Shown here piece by piece: positions 1 to 9,559 of a stretch of 64,000 nt of DNA; the stretch's first letter is position 1; every line of letters starts with the position of its first letter. Below the pieces are notes generated by a model. It worked only from the letters and a program-made list of their open reading frames with translations, made no database searches and was not told the DNA's origin. The DNA is from JAAFHB01 sp038236995 (GTDB taxonomy: Bacteria > Bacteroidota > Bacteroidia > Bacteroidales > Prolixibacteraceae). The DNA is taken from the NCBI GenBank assembly GCA_038236995.1, contig JBBRZE010000014.1:18081-82080 (forward strand), written 5' to 3'. Position numbers and translations under genes: made by a program.

Positions 1-2
1 AC

Positions 3-677
3 AAAGCAGACGAAGAGCTGGTATCGCCTGAGCTAAGACAGCGGGTTTTTGATTATTGCGAAGCATTGTGGCAATCAATTGGCGCTCAGACCAGCGTGAA
101 AAAATACAATGCCAGTGGTGCCGAGCGTGGAGCGATTCTCGATTTTATCGATTATCCACTGAATAACCGTTGGTGGCTGGCTGACGAATTCGATAAAATC
201 CGCAAGATGCCCACCGAAAAAGAAAAACTCGACCGGCTTGAAATCATCCGAACATGGGAAAATCCGGGATCCGGAAGTTATTACGACAATGTTTCGGATC
301 TTTCAAAAGGACCGCGCGTGAAAACCCGGACAGAAGACGCTACTGATGTAGCCTGGTGGGATGGCGGAATGAGCCGGAAACGATTGTCCACCCAACTTTT
401 CCAGAATTTTCCAAAACTGGATTACACTGACCTTGATCCAAACGGTCATTATACCATCAGGATTGCAGGATTTGGAGAAGCGTTGCTGAAGGTTGACGGG
501 GAAAGGATTGCACCCACTGTTTATAACAAAGGACTTGAGGAGTTCAAAGAATTCCCGTTGACTCAAAAATATGTGAGCGATGGCAAAATTGAAGTGACCT
601 TCGATCAGCCGGAAGAATCAAAATTAAACTGGCGTTCACAATCGAAAGTTTGCGATATATGGTTGTTGAAGAAGTAA
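3..677 (+). CDS. C-terminal part of a secreted GH67N-like/TIM-barrel protein (5'-truncated)
   Basis: The reading frame is open from the first bases of the window and runs in frame to a TAA at 675-677, so the gene starts upstream. The last ~150 residues match the C-terminus of the 810-aa protein at 40601-43033: a YYDN/FYDN motif, a RVKTR/KRVKTR motif, a 'YTIRIA' strand with a beta-sandwich look, and the ending DIWLLKK versus EIWLIKK. The two are therefore paralogues. The catalytic part is not in the window and the activity is unknown. The next gene starts 11 nt after the stop, so the two are probably co-transcribed. A short internal TTG at 66 is not the true start. Confidence 0.8.
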   Translation, partial: KADEELVSPELRQRVFDYCEALWQSIGAQTSVKKYNASGAERGAILDFIDYPLNNRWWLADEFDKIRKMPTEKEKLDRLEIIRTWENPGSGSYYDNVSDLSKGPRVKTRTEDATDVAWWDGGMSRKRLSTQLFQNFPKLDYTDLDPNGHYTIRIAGFGEALLKVDGERIAPTVYNKGLEEFKEFPLTQKYVSDGKIEVTFDQPEESKLNWRSQSKVCDIWLLKK

Positions 678-688
678 ATAAACGATAC

Positions 689-2875
689 ATGAAAAGACCA
701 TCATTGATGAATCCAATAAAATCAGGACTTGTTTACCTGGCATTAAGCCTTGTAGCGGCAAATCCATCCATCGGCCAGGTGATCAAAGGAATAAAAGCAG
801 GAAGTTACCTTCAGGAAGTAAAAACCGTTATTCAATTGCCGAATCAGGCTGAGAAAAATGTTGTAAAATTATTCAGAAGTAAATCCAACACAATAGTTGT
901 AACTACGAATGGTATTTTCAGAAGTATGAATAAAAAATGGAGCGGCCAGGCTTTTGGTGCTGATTGGCGCACTGCCACTCTCGATTCAAAAAATGAAATC
1001 TGGCTGGCATCAGCGAAATTTGTTCAAAAAGAAGGCGATCTTAATAGAATTTATTTGCCTGAATATGCTCAGAGTGATACGATTATCAGCCTAATATGGG
1101 AAAATGATAAAACCCTGCAAGTTGGAACAAGCAATGGACTCCTGACTTTTGATGGCAAATGGACTGTGCTTCCACTTGCCAAAGGGAAACGGGTAAATTC
1201 AATTGAAAAGGATTTGAAGAACGGTCTTTGGCTCGCCACAAACGATGGACTCTTGCACCGTATGGAAGGTAAATGGATCAATATGGACGAAAACCTAATG
1301 GCTTATGGAATGAAACGCCAGTATTTCAGTTTGAAAAGTAAAATCGGAAAGGAAGAACTGCTTTTTAGCGGACTTTTTTCGCTTGGATGTATTTCAGGAG
1401 ATGGAGATAACTGGCTTTTAACTGGAGCAGATGGCTTGCCTTACGGACCAGCTACGTCAATTTGTATTTCAGGAGAAAATATTTGGCTGGGCACTATGCA
1501 AGGAGCTATAAAAAAAGATAAAACGTGGCACTATTACAACGGAAAACGTTGGTTGTCTGACAATAAAGTGAACGACATACTTCCAGTTGATGAACGTACG
1601 GTATGGATTGCAACTTCTCAAGGTATCAGTCAGATTCAAGAAGTGGGAATGACTTTGAATCAAAAGGCAGCTGCATTTGAGGAACGTATTAAATTGCGAC
1701 ACGATCGCCATGGTTTGGTAAGTCCATCCAAACTTAAAACTCCGGGCGATTTATCGACCAGTAGAACCGTAAACAACGACAACGACGGACTTTGGACTTC
1801 CATCTATCTTGCCGCTGAATCTTACCGGTATGCAGTAACCAAAGATCCTGAAGCAAAGAAAAGCGCAATCAAAACTTACGAAGCAATGGAACGTCTGGAA
1901 ATAGTAACCGGAATTCCAGGGCTACCTGCCCGTTCGTTTGCCGCTGCTAACGATAGTGTTACCCAATCGCGTTCGCCTCATCCAAAGAAATGGCATCCTT
2001 CGCCTGATGGAAAATGGCAATGGCTTGACGATGTAAGTTCGGATGAAATTGTAGGGCACATGTTTTCAATTTCACTTTTTTATGATCTGGTGGCCGATGC
2101 CGAAATGAAAGTTAGAATAAGAGGCTTGATTCAGCGAATAACAAACTACATTATTGATAATAATTTTCAAATCATAGATTTTGATGGATTACCAACCAAA
2201 TGGGCCAATTGGAATCCTGATTCCCTCAATCATTCTGACAATTGGGCATACGAAAAGGGATTAAACTCCTTACAAATACTTTCGTTCCTGAAAACAGCCG
2301 TTTATATTACAGGCAATTCTAAGTTTGAAAAAACCTATCAAATGCTTATCGAAAAACATGCTTATGCCGAAAATGCACTTCAGGCAAAAAAGTTTGCACC
2401 CTTCGAGAATAGTCATTCCGATGATATATTAGCTTATTTACCTTATTATTGTCTTTTTCGATATACAAAAAAAGAACAATTGTTACCAGTTTTCACCAAA
2501 AGTTTGCAGAGAAGCTGGAAGGTAGCGCAACAAGACCACATTCCGTTGTGGAACATCATCGCCAGTAATGCATTGAAGAAAGATTGCGATCTGAAATTTG
2601 CAGTTAAAGAACTTCAGCTAATTCCTATGGATTTAATTTCGTGGAGAATGGTGAATAGCCATCGCTGGGATTTACCTAAGGATCAATTGTTAGGCCGATT
2701 CAGGGGAGTTCAGTCTATAAAGCCCATTCCAACTCCTGAAGGCGGAATTTCAAAATGGAACACTAACCCACATCAATACGATACAGGCGATGACGGTTCG
2801 ACCGAAGACGATGGCGCTTACTTTTTACTTCCTTACTGGATGGGAAGATACCATGGATTTCTGATTGAATATTAA
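689..2875 (+). CDS. Secreted Reg_prop-like propeller plus helical-barrel protein (paralogue 1 of 3)
   Basis: A 728-aa exported protein. The ATG at 689 is preferred because it gives a signal peptide ending near SIGQ; in-frame codons further upstream lie inside the preceding gene. The N-terminal half has repeated strands of the kind seen in two-component-regulator propeller blades (for example 'GLWLATNDGLLHRMEGKW'). The C-terminal half is helix-rich and carries DNDGLWTSIYLAAE, a SSDEIVGH motif and the closing LLPYWMGRY. The same architecture and motifs occur in the proteins at 24512-26734 and 26742-28979, both in the SusCD locus. No catalytic family is recognised; a glycan hydrolase, lyase or binding role is inference from context. 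It follows the truncated gene by 11 nt. Confidence 0.75.
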   Translation: MKRPSLMNPIKSGLVYLALSLVAANPSIGQVIKGIKAGSYLQEVKTVIQLPNQAEKNVVKLFRSKSNTIVVTTNGIFRSMNKKWSGQAFGADWRTATLDSKNEIWLASAKFVQKEGDLNRIYLPEYAQSDTIISLIWENDKTLQVGTSNGLLTFDGKWTVLPLAKGKRVNSIEKDLKNGLWLATNDGLLHRMEGKWINMDENLMAYGMKRQYFSLKSKIGKEELLFSGLFSLGCISGDGDNWLLTGADGLPYGPATSICISGENIWLGTMQGAIKKDKTWHYYNGKRWLSDNKVNDILPVDERTVWIATSQGISQIQEVGMTLNQKAAAFEERIKLRHDRHGLVSPSKLKTPGDLSTSRTVNNDNDGLWTSIYLAAESYRYAVTKDPEAKKSAIKTYEAMERLEIVTGIPGLPARSFAAANDSVTQSRSPHPKKWHPSPDGKWQWLDDVSSDEIVGHMFSISLFYDLVADAEMKVRIRGLIQRITNYIIDNNFQIIDFDGLPTKWANWNPDSLNHSDNWAYEKGLNSLQILSFLKTAVYITGNSKFEKTYQMLIEKHAYAENALQAKKFAPFENSHSDDILAYLPYYCLFRYTKKEQLLPVFTKSLQRSWKVAQQDHIPLWNIIASNALKKDCDLKFAVKELQLIPMDLISWRMVNSHRWDLPKDQLLGRFRGVQSIKPIPTPEGGISKWNTNPHQYDTGDDGSTEDDGAYFLLPYWMGRYHGFLIEY

Positions 2876-2978
2876 ACAACAGATAAAGCAGCTTCTTTTT
2901 TATTAGTTAAATCCAACAGTTATAGACCATAATTAATGGAATTTTAGTTTATTTGGTTTTCCGAAAATAAAATCGTTA

Positions 2979-5003
2979 ATGGTAAAATACATATGCATTT
3001 TTCTTCTGCTAATAATCGGTTTTTTTGCGAAAGGACAGGCAGATTCGACTTCAGTAATATCACTTCAGGAAATAGTGGTTACTTCGCAGCGCAATCCACA
3101 AGAGTCCACTTATACTCCTTATAGCATCAGTTCTTTAACCCGAAAATCGCTTGACGATTTCAGTCCGAGGACAACACCCGAAGCATTGATGAACATGAAT
3201 GGGGTATTTGTACAAAAAACGAATCATGGCGGCGGATCTCCTTTTGTCAGAGGACTTACCGGTAACCAGACCCTGCTTTTACTGGATGGTATCCGGCTCA
3301 ACAATTCTATATACAGATACGGGCCCAACCAATACCTGAATACAATCGATGCTTTTGCAGTCGATAAAATTGAGGTCGCAAAAGGAACCGGCTCCGTACA
3401 ATATGGAACGGATGCTATGGGAGGAGTAATCCAGGTTTTCACAAAAGAACCGCTGCTGAATAAAGACCGATCCTCATTGCACGGAAACGTATTTGGGAAA
3501 TATATGACTGGAGAGATGGAAAAATCGGGCCGCACCGAACTGGAATACAGTTCACCAAAATTTGCCGCACTTGTTGGAGGCACTTACCGCAACTTTGGAG
3601 ACCTCATCGGCGGAAAAAACACGGGAAAACAAAGTCCATCGGGCTATGATGAATACGCGTTTGATGCGAAAATCGTGACGGTACTAAAGAAAAATATTCA
3701 ACTGACAGTTGCAAGTCAGTTCCTCCGGCAACTACATGTTCCTGTCTATCACAAAGTGAAACTCGAAAACTATCTTTTAAATGAGTTCGATCCACAACAA
3801 CGGTTGTTAACCTATGCCCGGTTAAATATTCAGGGGAACAAAAAACTGCTCAATCAGGTAAGGATCATTGCTTCATGGCAGCAAAATGAGGAAGGTCGCA
3901 ACAGTCAGAAGAACGGGAGCGACCTGCTGATCCGCGAAAAAGATAAAATAAGGACGCTAAGCTTGACAACAGATATCAGTTCAGTAATGAGTAAAATATG
4001 GACAGCAAATTCGGGAATCGAGATTTACCACGACCAGGTTGGAAGCACGCGCAATGAAATAAATAATTCAGGAACAGGAACTTCAATATCCAAAAGAGGG
4101 CTCTACCCAGACAACTCGAAGAGTGGAAATTTTTCGGTTTATACCTTGCAGCACCTGAACATTGGAAACTGGATTATTGATGGGGGAATCCGTTATAATT
4201 CCTTCAAGATCAACATCAGCGATATCACGCTCGGAAATGTTTCAATTTCGCCTGATGCACTCGTGATAAATGCAGCTGCAATGTACAATTTCAGTCAGTT
4301 TCATCATGTTTACATCAACTTTAGCCAGGGATTTCGTGCGCCTAATATAGATGACATGGGGACACTGGGGATTGTCGATTTCAGATACGAAATTCCTGCA
4401 TATGATTTAAGTCCTGAGAAATCAGAAAATTTCGAACTGGGCTATAAGGTTAACCTGCCGAAATTTAATGGAACAATTGCGGCATATCGAATGAATCTCA
4501 ACCAGCTAATTACAAGGGTCAAAGTAGAAGGAGAAATTATTGACGGTTACCAGGTGTACAAAAAGGAGAATGTGGAAGAGGCCTATATTCAGGGCTTTGA
4601 AGCGGCATTCAACTGGAATCCATTGACTTGTCTGGAGATAAACAGCGGAATCGCAACTACCTATGGACAAAACATTACGAAAGATGAGCCATTGCGGAGA
4701 ATTCCCCCTTTACATGGAAGGGTAGCCTGCACCTATCGGTTCGGGAACTTCTTTAGTTCAGCAGAATTTTTGTTTGCCTCCAAACAAGACCGGCTTGCTG
4801 CGGGTGATCTAAGCGACAACCGGATTCCTGCAGGCGGCACTCCTGGCTGGAGTGTGGTTAATCTCTATGCCGGTTACCAGATTAAATCGGTAAGCCTGAA
4901 TGCCGGACTTCAGAATATTTTGGATGAAGATTATCGCACGCATGGGTCCGGAATTAATGGCGTCGGAAGAAGCGCCTGGCTTGCTGTGAATTACTCTTTT
5001 TAA
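2979..5003 (+). CDS. TonB-dependent outer-membrane receptor (non-SusC type)
   Basis: A 674-aa protein with a signal peptide (cleavage near FAKGQA), a TonB-box-like stretch (LQEIVVTSQR, about residues 29-38), a plug domain (RGLTGNQTLLLLDGIRL, then VEVAKGTGSVQYG-like strand) and a long beta-barrel ending in YSF with the terminal Phe typical of outer-membrane proteins. It lacks the CarboxypepD_reg-like extension of SusC proteins, so it resembles siderophore, vitamin or metal receptors. Substrate is unknown. It lies 103 nt after the propeller gene on the same strand. Confidence 0.9.
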   Translation: MVKYICIFLLLIIGFFAKGQADSTSVISLQEIVVTSQRNPQESTYTPYSISSLTRKSLDDFSPRTTPEALMNMNGVFVQKTNHGGGSPFVRGLTGNQTLLLLDGIRLNNSIYRYGPNQYLNTIDAFAVDKIEVAKGTGSVQYGTDAMGGVIQVFTKEPLLNKDRSSLHGNVFGKYMTGEMEKSGRTELEYSSPKFAALVGGTYRNFGDLIGGKNTGKQSPSGYDEYAFDAKIVTVLKKNIQLTVASQFLRQLHVPVYHKVKLENYLLNEFDPQQRLLTYARLNIQGNKKLLNQVRIIASWQQNEEGRNSQKNGSDLLIREKDKIRTLSLTTDISSVMSKIWTANSGIEIYHDQVGSTRNEINNSGTGTSISKRGLYPDNSKSGNFSVYTLQHLNIGNWIIDGGIRYNSFKINISDITLGNVSISPDALVINAAAMYNFSQFHHVYINFSQGFRAPNIDDMGTLGIVDFRYEIPAYDLSPEKSENFELGYKVNLPKFNGTIAAYRMNLNQLITRVKVEGEIIDGYQVYKKENVEEAYIQGFEAAFNWNPLTCLEINSGIATTYGQNITKDEPLRRIPPLHGRVACTYRFGNFFSSAEFLFASKQDRLAAGDLSDNRIPAGGTPGWSVVNLYAGYQIKSVSLNAGLQNILDEDYRTHGSGINGVGRSAWLAVNYSF

Positions 5004-5006
5004 CTG

Positions 5007-5044
5007 CTGGCTTTATAAAAAAAGCATAACCAGAAATTTTTTTT
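5007..5044 (+). terminator. Weak terminator-like hairpin after the TonB receptor
   Basis: CTGG at 5007-5010 pairs with CCAG at 5030-5033, with partial pairing inside, and an eight-T run follows at 5037-5044. The stem is short, so this is only suggestive. Confidence 0.3.
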
Positions 5045-5122
5045 CGCAAAACATGGTTTTTATCATTTTAGAATGTATAATTTTAGACTCATATCTTTTT
5101 TAACCAATAAATAATCAAACCA

Positions 5123-6175
5123 ATGAGAGCTATTCAATTTTTATTTGCTGTCGCGTTGATTTCCTTGTCGGTCACATCGTGTAAAGAAAAACCAAAAACT
5201 GAGCCGGTAGTACCTGTTCAAAAAACTGATCTTAGCGAATACCTGGGTCAATGGACAATTGATGTTCAGGGTGGTGGCGTCAGCTGGCTGGAAGTACGCC
5301 AGGAAAAAGATTACCTCGACGCTGACCTTTTATGGATTGGCGGAAGCGTATCGCCCGTTGCCAATGTTTACCTTGATAATGATCACAACCTGATCGTTAC
5401 ACGCATTGATAATGTTGTGCGCACGAAGGATGAAAAAGGAACTCCGATTCGTTCACACCAGGTAACCAACTGGCTGAAAACATCTAAACAAGGCGATAAG
5501 ATTGTTGGTTTCCTCTACAGTCCTAAACGTGATGGGAATGGTGTCGATTCAACATCATTTACAGGAGCTAAATTAGCTCCGCCACCTGCTGCTCCCGATA
5601 TGGCCAACCTGAAGTTTGGGACACCCATCAACTTATTTAACGGCAAAGACCTTACCGGATGGAAATTGATTAACGAAAAACAAAAAAATGGTTTCTACGC
5701 AAAAGATGGTGTTCTGGGAACAGATCCTGCACAGGTTGAAGGACAGGAACATATCAGTTACGGTAATCTTCGGACAGACCAGGAATTTGAAGATTTCAAT
5801 CTTAAACTTGAAGTGAATATACCTGCCGGAAGTAACAGCGGTGTTTACCTGCGTGGAATGTATGAAATCCAGGTTCTTGATTCATACAAAAAACCGCTTG
5901 ATCCGCACAACATGGGTGCGCTTTACAGCCGTATCACACCTTCTGTTGGTGCTGAAAAACCCGCAGGAACATGGCAGACCATGGATATTACATTGTGTGA
6001 CCGCCACGTAACTGTAATCCTGAATGGGACAAAGATCATTGATAACCAACCAATATACGGACCTACCGGAGGCGCCATGAAATCGGATGTGAATACACCA
6101 GGGCCTATTTACCTGCAGGGTGACCATGGCAAAGTTGAATACCGCAATTTGGTATTAACGCCTATTGTGAAGTAA
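5123..6175 (+). CDS. DUF1080 lipoprotein (3-keto-disaccharide hydrolase-like)
   Basis: A 350-aa lipoprotein: the signal peptide ends in a lipobox with Cys20 (SVTSC). Residues ~38-150 form a small beta domain of their own (LGQWTIDVQGG...). Residues ~168-348 are a DUF1080 domain, a concanavalin-like fold: INLFNGKDLTGWK opens it, SGVYLRGMYEIQVLDS is the core and YRNLVL closes it. DUF1080 proteins are linked to hydrolysis of 3-keto-glycosides made by Gfo/Idh/MocA oxidoreductases; one such oxidoreductase is encoded at 21275-22678. A strong terminator follows. Confidence 0.85.
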   Translation: MRAIQFLFAVALISLSVTSCKEKPKTEPVVPVQKTDLSEYLGQWTIDVQGGGVSWLEVRQEKDYLDADLLWIGGSVSPVANVYLDNDHNLIVTRIDNVVRTKDEKGTPIRSHQVTNWLKTSKQGDKIVGFLYSPKRDGNGVDSTSFTGAKLAPPPAAPDMANLKFGTPINLFNGKDLTGWKLINEKQKNGFYAKDGVLGTDPAQVEGQEHISYGNLRTDQEFEDFNLKLEVNIPAGSNSGVYLRGMYEIQVLDSYKKPLDPHNMGALYSRITPSVGAEKPAGTWQTMDITLCDRHVTVILNGTKIIDNQPIYGPTGGAMKSDVNTPGPIYLQGDHGKVEYRNLVLTPIVK

Positions 6176-6202
6176 GTAATTGAAGATTCCCAATTAAACT
6201 AA

Positions 6203-6250
6203 AATCACTGATTTTGACTCCTATTAGGTTCAAAATCAGTGATTCTTTTT
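6203..6250 (+). terminator. Rho-independent terminator after the DUF1080 gene
   Basis: AATCACTGATTTTG (6203-6216) is perfectly complementary to 6231-6244, with a 14-nt loop and a T run from 6246. It may act in both directions, since the activase gene on the minus strand ends at 6322. The stem sequence recurs at 10813-10861. Confidence 0.85.
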
Positions 6251-6321
6251 GGGAATTTTTTCAACAGTAAAGGCAATAATTCTAAAGGAATTGCAATACA
6301 TTTCAGAAATGTGTTACCCAA

Positions 6322-7176
6322 CTATTCACCCTTCTTTAAAAGAAATGGGATTCCTAACCGGTTATAGTTGTTCTCCGTAAGCGGGTTATAGCTGATTAAT
6401 TCCACAGGGATATTCTCATTTGTTTCAGCAATAAAATCCATGATCGCCTTCCTGTTTTCGATCGTGTCGGTAATGTTCTCAATCAGGGGAATCCGGACGA
6501 TGATCTTTTTTCCTGCAGCCGCTATATATCTGAAATTATCCTTTATTTTTTCATTGCTTCTCCCCGTGTACTTTTTATGCTGAAGATCATCAAAAAGTTT
6601 TAAATCGATAAAAAACAGATCGGCATATGGCAGAATAAGATCGATTGCATCCCTGTCACAAAAAAGACAGGTTTCGATGGCTGTGTGAATATTCCGTTCC
6701 TTGCACCCTTTCAGAATTTCAAATGAAAATTCTGGCTGATACAGTGCTTCTCCACCTGTAAGTGTTACACCACCGCCGGAGGTTTGATAATAGGCGAGGT
6801 CCTTTTCAATTTCTTTAATAATTTCAGCTAAAGTAGCTTTATAGCCCATGAACTGCAATGCATTTGTCGGGCAAGTTTTTACACAATCCCCGGATAGCTG
6901 GCAGGCATTCCTGTCAATTTCAATTTCAGGAGTTGCATCATCGGTTAATCGCAGAGCATTTGTCGGGCAGGCCTCCACACATTCACCGCAGGCAATGCAA
7001 AAATTTTTGTTATACCACAGGGAATTAGCGGAACTTATACCTTCCGGACTATGACACCACACACATTTCAGCGGGCATCCTTTCAGAAATATGGATGTAC
7101 GGATTCCCGGACCATCATGTACGGAGAAGCGTTTTATTTTGAATACATCCCCTTCACCTGAATTACGCTTCACCAT
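6322..7176 (-). CDS. Glycyl-radical enzyme activating protein (radical SAM)
   Basis: A 284-aa activase that would install the glycyl radical on the enzyme encoded immediately upstream. The radical-SAM motif is C34-x3-C38-x2-C41. An inserted two-cluster ferredoxin domain follows, with Cys60, 63, 66, 70 and a second set at Cys92, 98, 102, as in activases of dehydratase-type glycyl radical enzymes rather than the short PflA. The GGE motif (141-143) binds SAM. Its start overlaps the end of the enzyme gene by 14 nt, a sign of translational coupling. It is the last gene of the operon. Confidence 0.93.
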   Translation of the reverse strand: MVKRNSGEGDVFKIKRFSVHDGPGIRTSIFLKGCPLKCVWCHSPEGISSANSLWYNKNFCIACGECVEACPTNALRLTDDATPEIEIDRNACQLSGDCVKTCPTNALQFMGYKATLAEIIKEIEKDLAYYQTSGGGVTLTGGEALYQPEFSFEILKGCKERNIHTAIETCLFCDRDAIDLILPYADLFFIDLKLFDDLQHKKYTGRSNEKIKDNFRYIAAAGKKIIVRIPLIENITDTIENRKAIMDFIAETNENIPVELISYNPLTENNYNRLGIPFLLKKGE

Positions 7177-9529
7177 GAGTTGTCCGGTTAATTATTTCAT
7201 CCTGCAAATCGGGAGCCAATTCCGTAAAGTAGGCTGTATATCCTGCCACCCTGATGGTCAAACCCCGATGCGATTCAGGATCAGCTTTTGCTTTGATCAG
7301 TTCCTTTGTTGTCACTACATTAAACTGCACGTGGTGGATCGGCAAAGAGATGAATGTTTTCAGCAGTGATGTAAACTTCCCCCTGTCATCTTCCTGTGCA
7401 AATAAGGATGGAAGGAATTTCATGTTCAGGAGCGAGCCATTACTTGCAAGCAACGAGGGCATGCGAAGAACAGAATTCAATACAGCTGTCGGACCCATCT
7501 TATCGCGGCCGTACATTGGCGACATTCCGCCATCGGCCAATGGTGTCCGGGCAAGTCTGCCATCTGCTGATGCTCCCACATTAAATCCCATGGGCACATG
7601 TGCCGACACGGTATACAAACCCATGTGGTATTTACCACCCCTGAAATTCTGATAGGTTCCGATTTTCTTCGCAAAGTATTCTGCCCACCTGGCTCCAAGT
7701 TCATCGACCCAGGCAACATCGTTCCCATATTTCGGGACCTGATTGATGCAACGTTGCCGGAGTGGTTCGTTGCCTTTAAAGTTATGTTGCAGCGCATCCA
7801 GCAACGCTTCTTTTTCGACCAGATTATCTTCAAACACGAGCTTTTTAAGCACCGCTAAACTGTCGGCAATATTTGCGACCTGGATGGCTTGTATTCCTGA
7901 AAAATTATAGGTTGCACCACCTGCTGTCACATCGATCCCTCTTTCAAGACAATCATCCATAACGCCTGATAAAAAGGGAGATGGAAGGTGATCCTGATGG
8001 CTTTTCTCGACAACTTCGCAGGCAAGAATCATTTTACCGATAAAAAAATCGATCTGCTTTTGAAAAGCATTTTCCAATTCATCAAAATCAGAATAGTTGT
8101 GTAAATAGCCCGTATTCAGACCGATCTGTTCTCCTGAAATCAAACATTTTCCATCGTTTAAGGTAAGCTCCAGCACTTTGACGAGGTTGAACATCGCGGC
8201 ATCGCTCCAGCCAAGGTAATTTCCCTGCGTACTCAGTTCCACACAGCCGACAAGCACGTAATCTTTACTGTCGCTGCTACTTATACCTGCATTTATCAGG
8301 GAGGGAACAATGCTTTCGTCATTCGCAATCTGTGGCATTCCCGTTCCCAGGCCAATCACCCTGCTGCATTCGTTCAGATATTCACCGGGAGAATTTTTGT
8401 GAACACGGGCAGTTATATTTGGTTGCGGCAACCGCATATGATCCTGTGCCTTGAGTATAAGATAAGAAAGCTGATTGGTTGCATCTTCCCCATTGATCGT
8501 TTGACCACCAATTGTACAGTTGAACCCGATGGGAAAGCCGGCAAAAAACTTCGCACTGTGCGCATTGCGCATGTAAACGATTTGATTGAACTTTAAAAAC
8601 AGTGCATCAAGCAATTCTATCGCGGTGTTCAAATCAATCGTTCCGTTTTTCAGATCTTTGTCGAAGTAGGGATATAAATATTGATCGATGCGTCCCGGTG
8701 AAAAGGAGGATGCGTTTGATTCCATCTGCAGGATCACAAAAAGAAACCAGACAGACTGAATCGCCTGCCGATAAGTGGATGGCGGATTTTCAGACAATTG
8801 AATACAACCTGCAGCCACTTCTTCAAGATTCGCCTTTAACTGATGATCCGGCTGTTGATTTGCCATCTCAGAAGCCAGTACCCCGTAACGGTGAATAAAT
8901 CCGAAGGAAGCCTCCATTGTGATGCAAACACTCTCGTAAAAATCCCGGTTCTGGTCATTGGCATTTGCCAGTTTTAATCTTGCCTTTTTTAATAACCCGT
9001 TTGCCCCATAGGTAAGCCAGTCTTCAACCTTAGGGCAGATATGTCCCTGCGCGTGATCTTTCTGATTAATTTTTACAACCTTTTCAATCGCTTTTAATTC
9101 TTCCCCGTAAGTTTTATAAATATCATTTTCAAGGGTTTTACCTTTCCAGAAAGGTTCAAGGTATTCTTTGAAACAGACGATATCTTCCTGATGCACCTGG
9201 AAAGGGTCCTGTGGTCTTTTAGGCAGCGTTTCTATTTCGTTCACCAGCCATGATAAACCCGCTTCGGGAAATACAACCCCTGCACGGATACCTGGCGTAC
9301 GGTTTCCAACAATCAACTCCTCCGGATCAATTGAAATGCTCATTTCCGAAAGTGATCTCGCGAGGGCTTTTGCACGTTTCAGGATTACCGGAAGATTTTC
9401 GTTTTCCTGGTAGACGGCAGTGATCAATTTAGCCTGTTCTGTCGAAAGATACCTGGCAGCACCCATCGTCTTTTTTCTGAGCGACAGGATTCTCTCTGTT
9501 GGCTTCAAATGTTGAATGTCTGTATTCAT
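7163..9529 (-). CDS. Glycyl radical enzyme of the dehydratase/lyase type, substrate unknown
   Basis: A 788-aa cytoplasmic enzyme of normal family length. The radical site is RVAGY with Gly763 near the C-terminus, and the thiyl-radical cysteine lies in VGCVE (Cys429, Glu431). A single Cys followed by V-E, instead of the Cys-Cys of pyruvate formate-lyase, places it with diol, choline, hydroxyproline and isethionate-type enzymes. Most of those read GCVEP; here Leu-Ser follows the Glu. Other family blocks are present, such as the NVGASADGR stretch (~650-658). It sits 30 nt after a ROK-like sugar kinase and upstream of its activase, so a carbohydrate-derived substrate is plausible but unproven. 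The enzyme class is inactivated by oxygen. Confidence 0.9.
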   Translation of the reverse strand: MNTDIQHLKPTERILSLRKKTMGAARYLSTEQAKLITAVYQENENLPVILKRAKALARSLSEMSISIDPEELIVGNRTPGIRAGVVFPEAGLSWLVNEIETLPKRPQDPFQVHQEDIVCFKEYLEPFWKGKTLENDIYKTYGEELKAIEKVVKINQKDHAQGHICPKVEDWLTYGANGLLKKARLKLANANDQNRDFYESVCITMEASFGFIHRYGVLASEMANQQPDHQLKANLEEVAAGCIQLSENPPSTYRQAIQSVWFLFVILQMESNASSFSPGRIDQYLYPYFDKDLKNGTIDLNTAIELLDALFLKFNQIVYMRNAHSAKFFAGFPIGFNCTIGGQTINGEDATNQLSYLILKAQDHMRLPQPNITARVHKNSPGEYLNECSRVIGLGTGMPQIANDESIVPSLINAGISSSDSKDYVLVGCVELSTQGNYLGWSDAAMFNLVKVLELTLNDGKCLISGEQIGLNTGYLHNYSDFDELENAFQKQIDFFIGKMILACEVVEKSHQDHLPSPFLSGVMDDCLERGIDVTAGGATYNFSGIQAIQVANIADSLAVLKKLVFEDNLVEKEALLDALQHNFKGNEPLRQRCINQVPKYGNDVAWVDELGARWAEYFAKKIGTYQNFRGGKYHMGLYTVSAHVPMGFNVGASADGRLARTPLADGGMSPMYGRDKMGPTAVLNSVLRMPSLLASNGSLLNMKFLPSLFAQEDDRGKFTSLLKTFISLPIHHVQFNVVTTKELIKAKADPESHRGLTIRVAGYTAYFTELAPDLQDEIINRTTHGEA

Positions 9530-9559
9530 TTTTTCAACTTTTTAAATCCTTAAAAACGA

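Noticed and set aside
66..677. A complete gene starting at TTG 66
   Set aside because: The frame is open to the left edge of the window and the product aligns with only the C-terminus of an 810-aa paralogue, so it is a truncated larger gene.
2876..2978. Promoter or riboswitch before the TonB receptor
   Set aside because: No exact TAnnTTTG element, no conserved riboswitch core and no stable paired structure could be found by eye.
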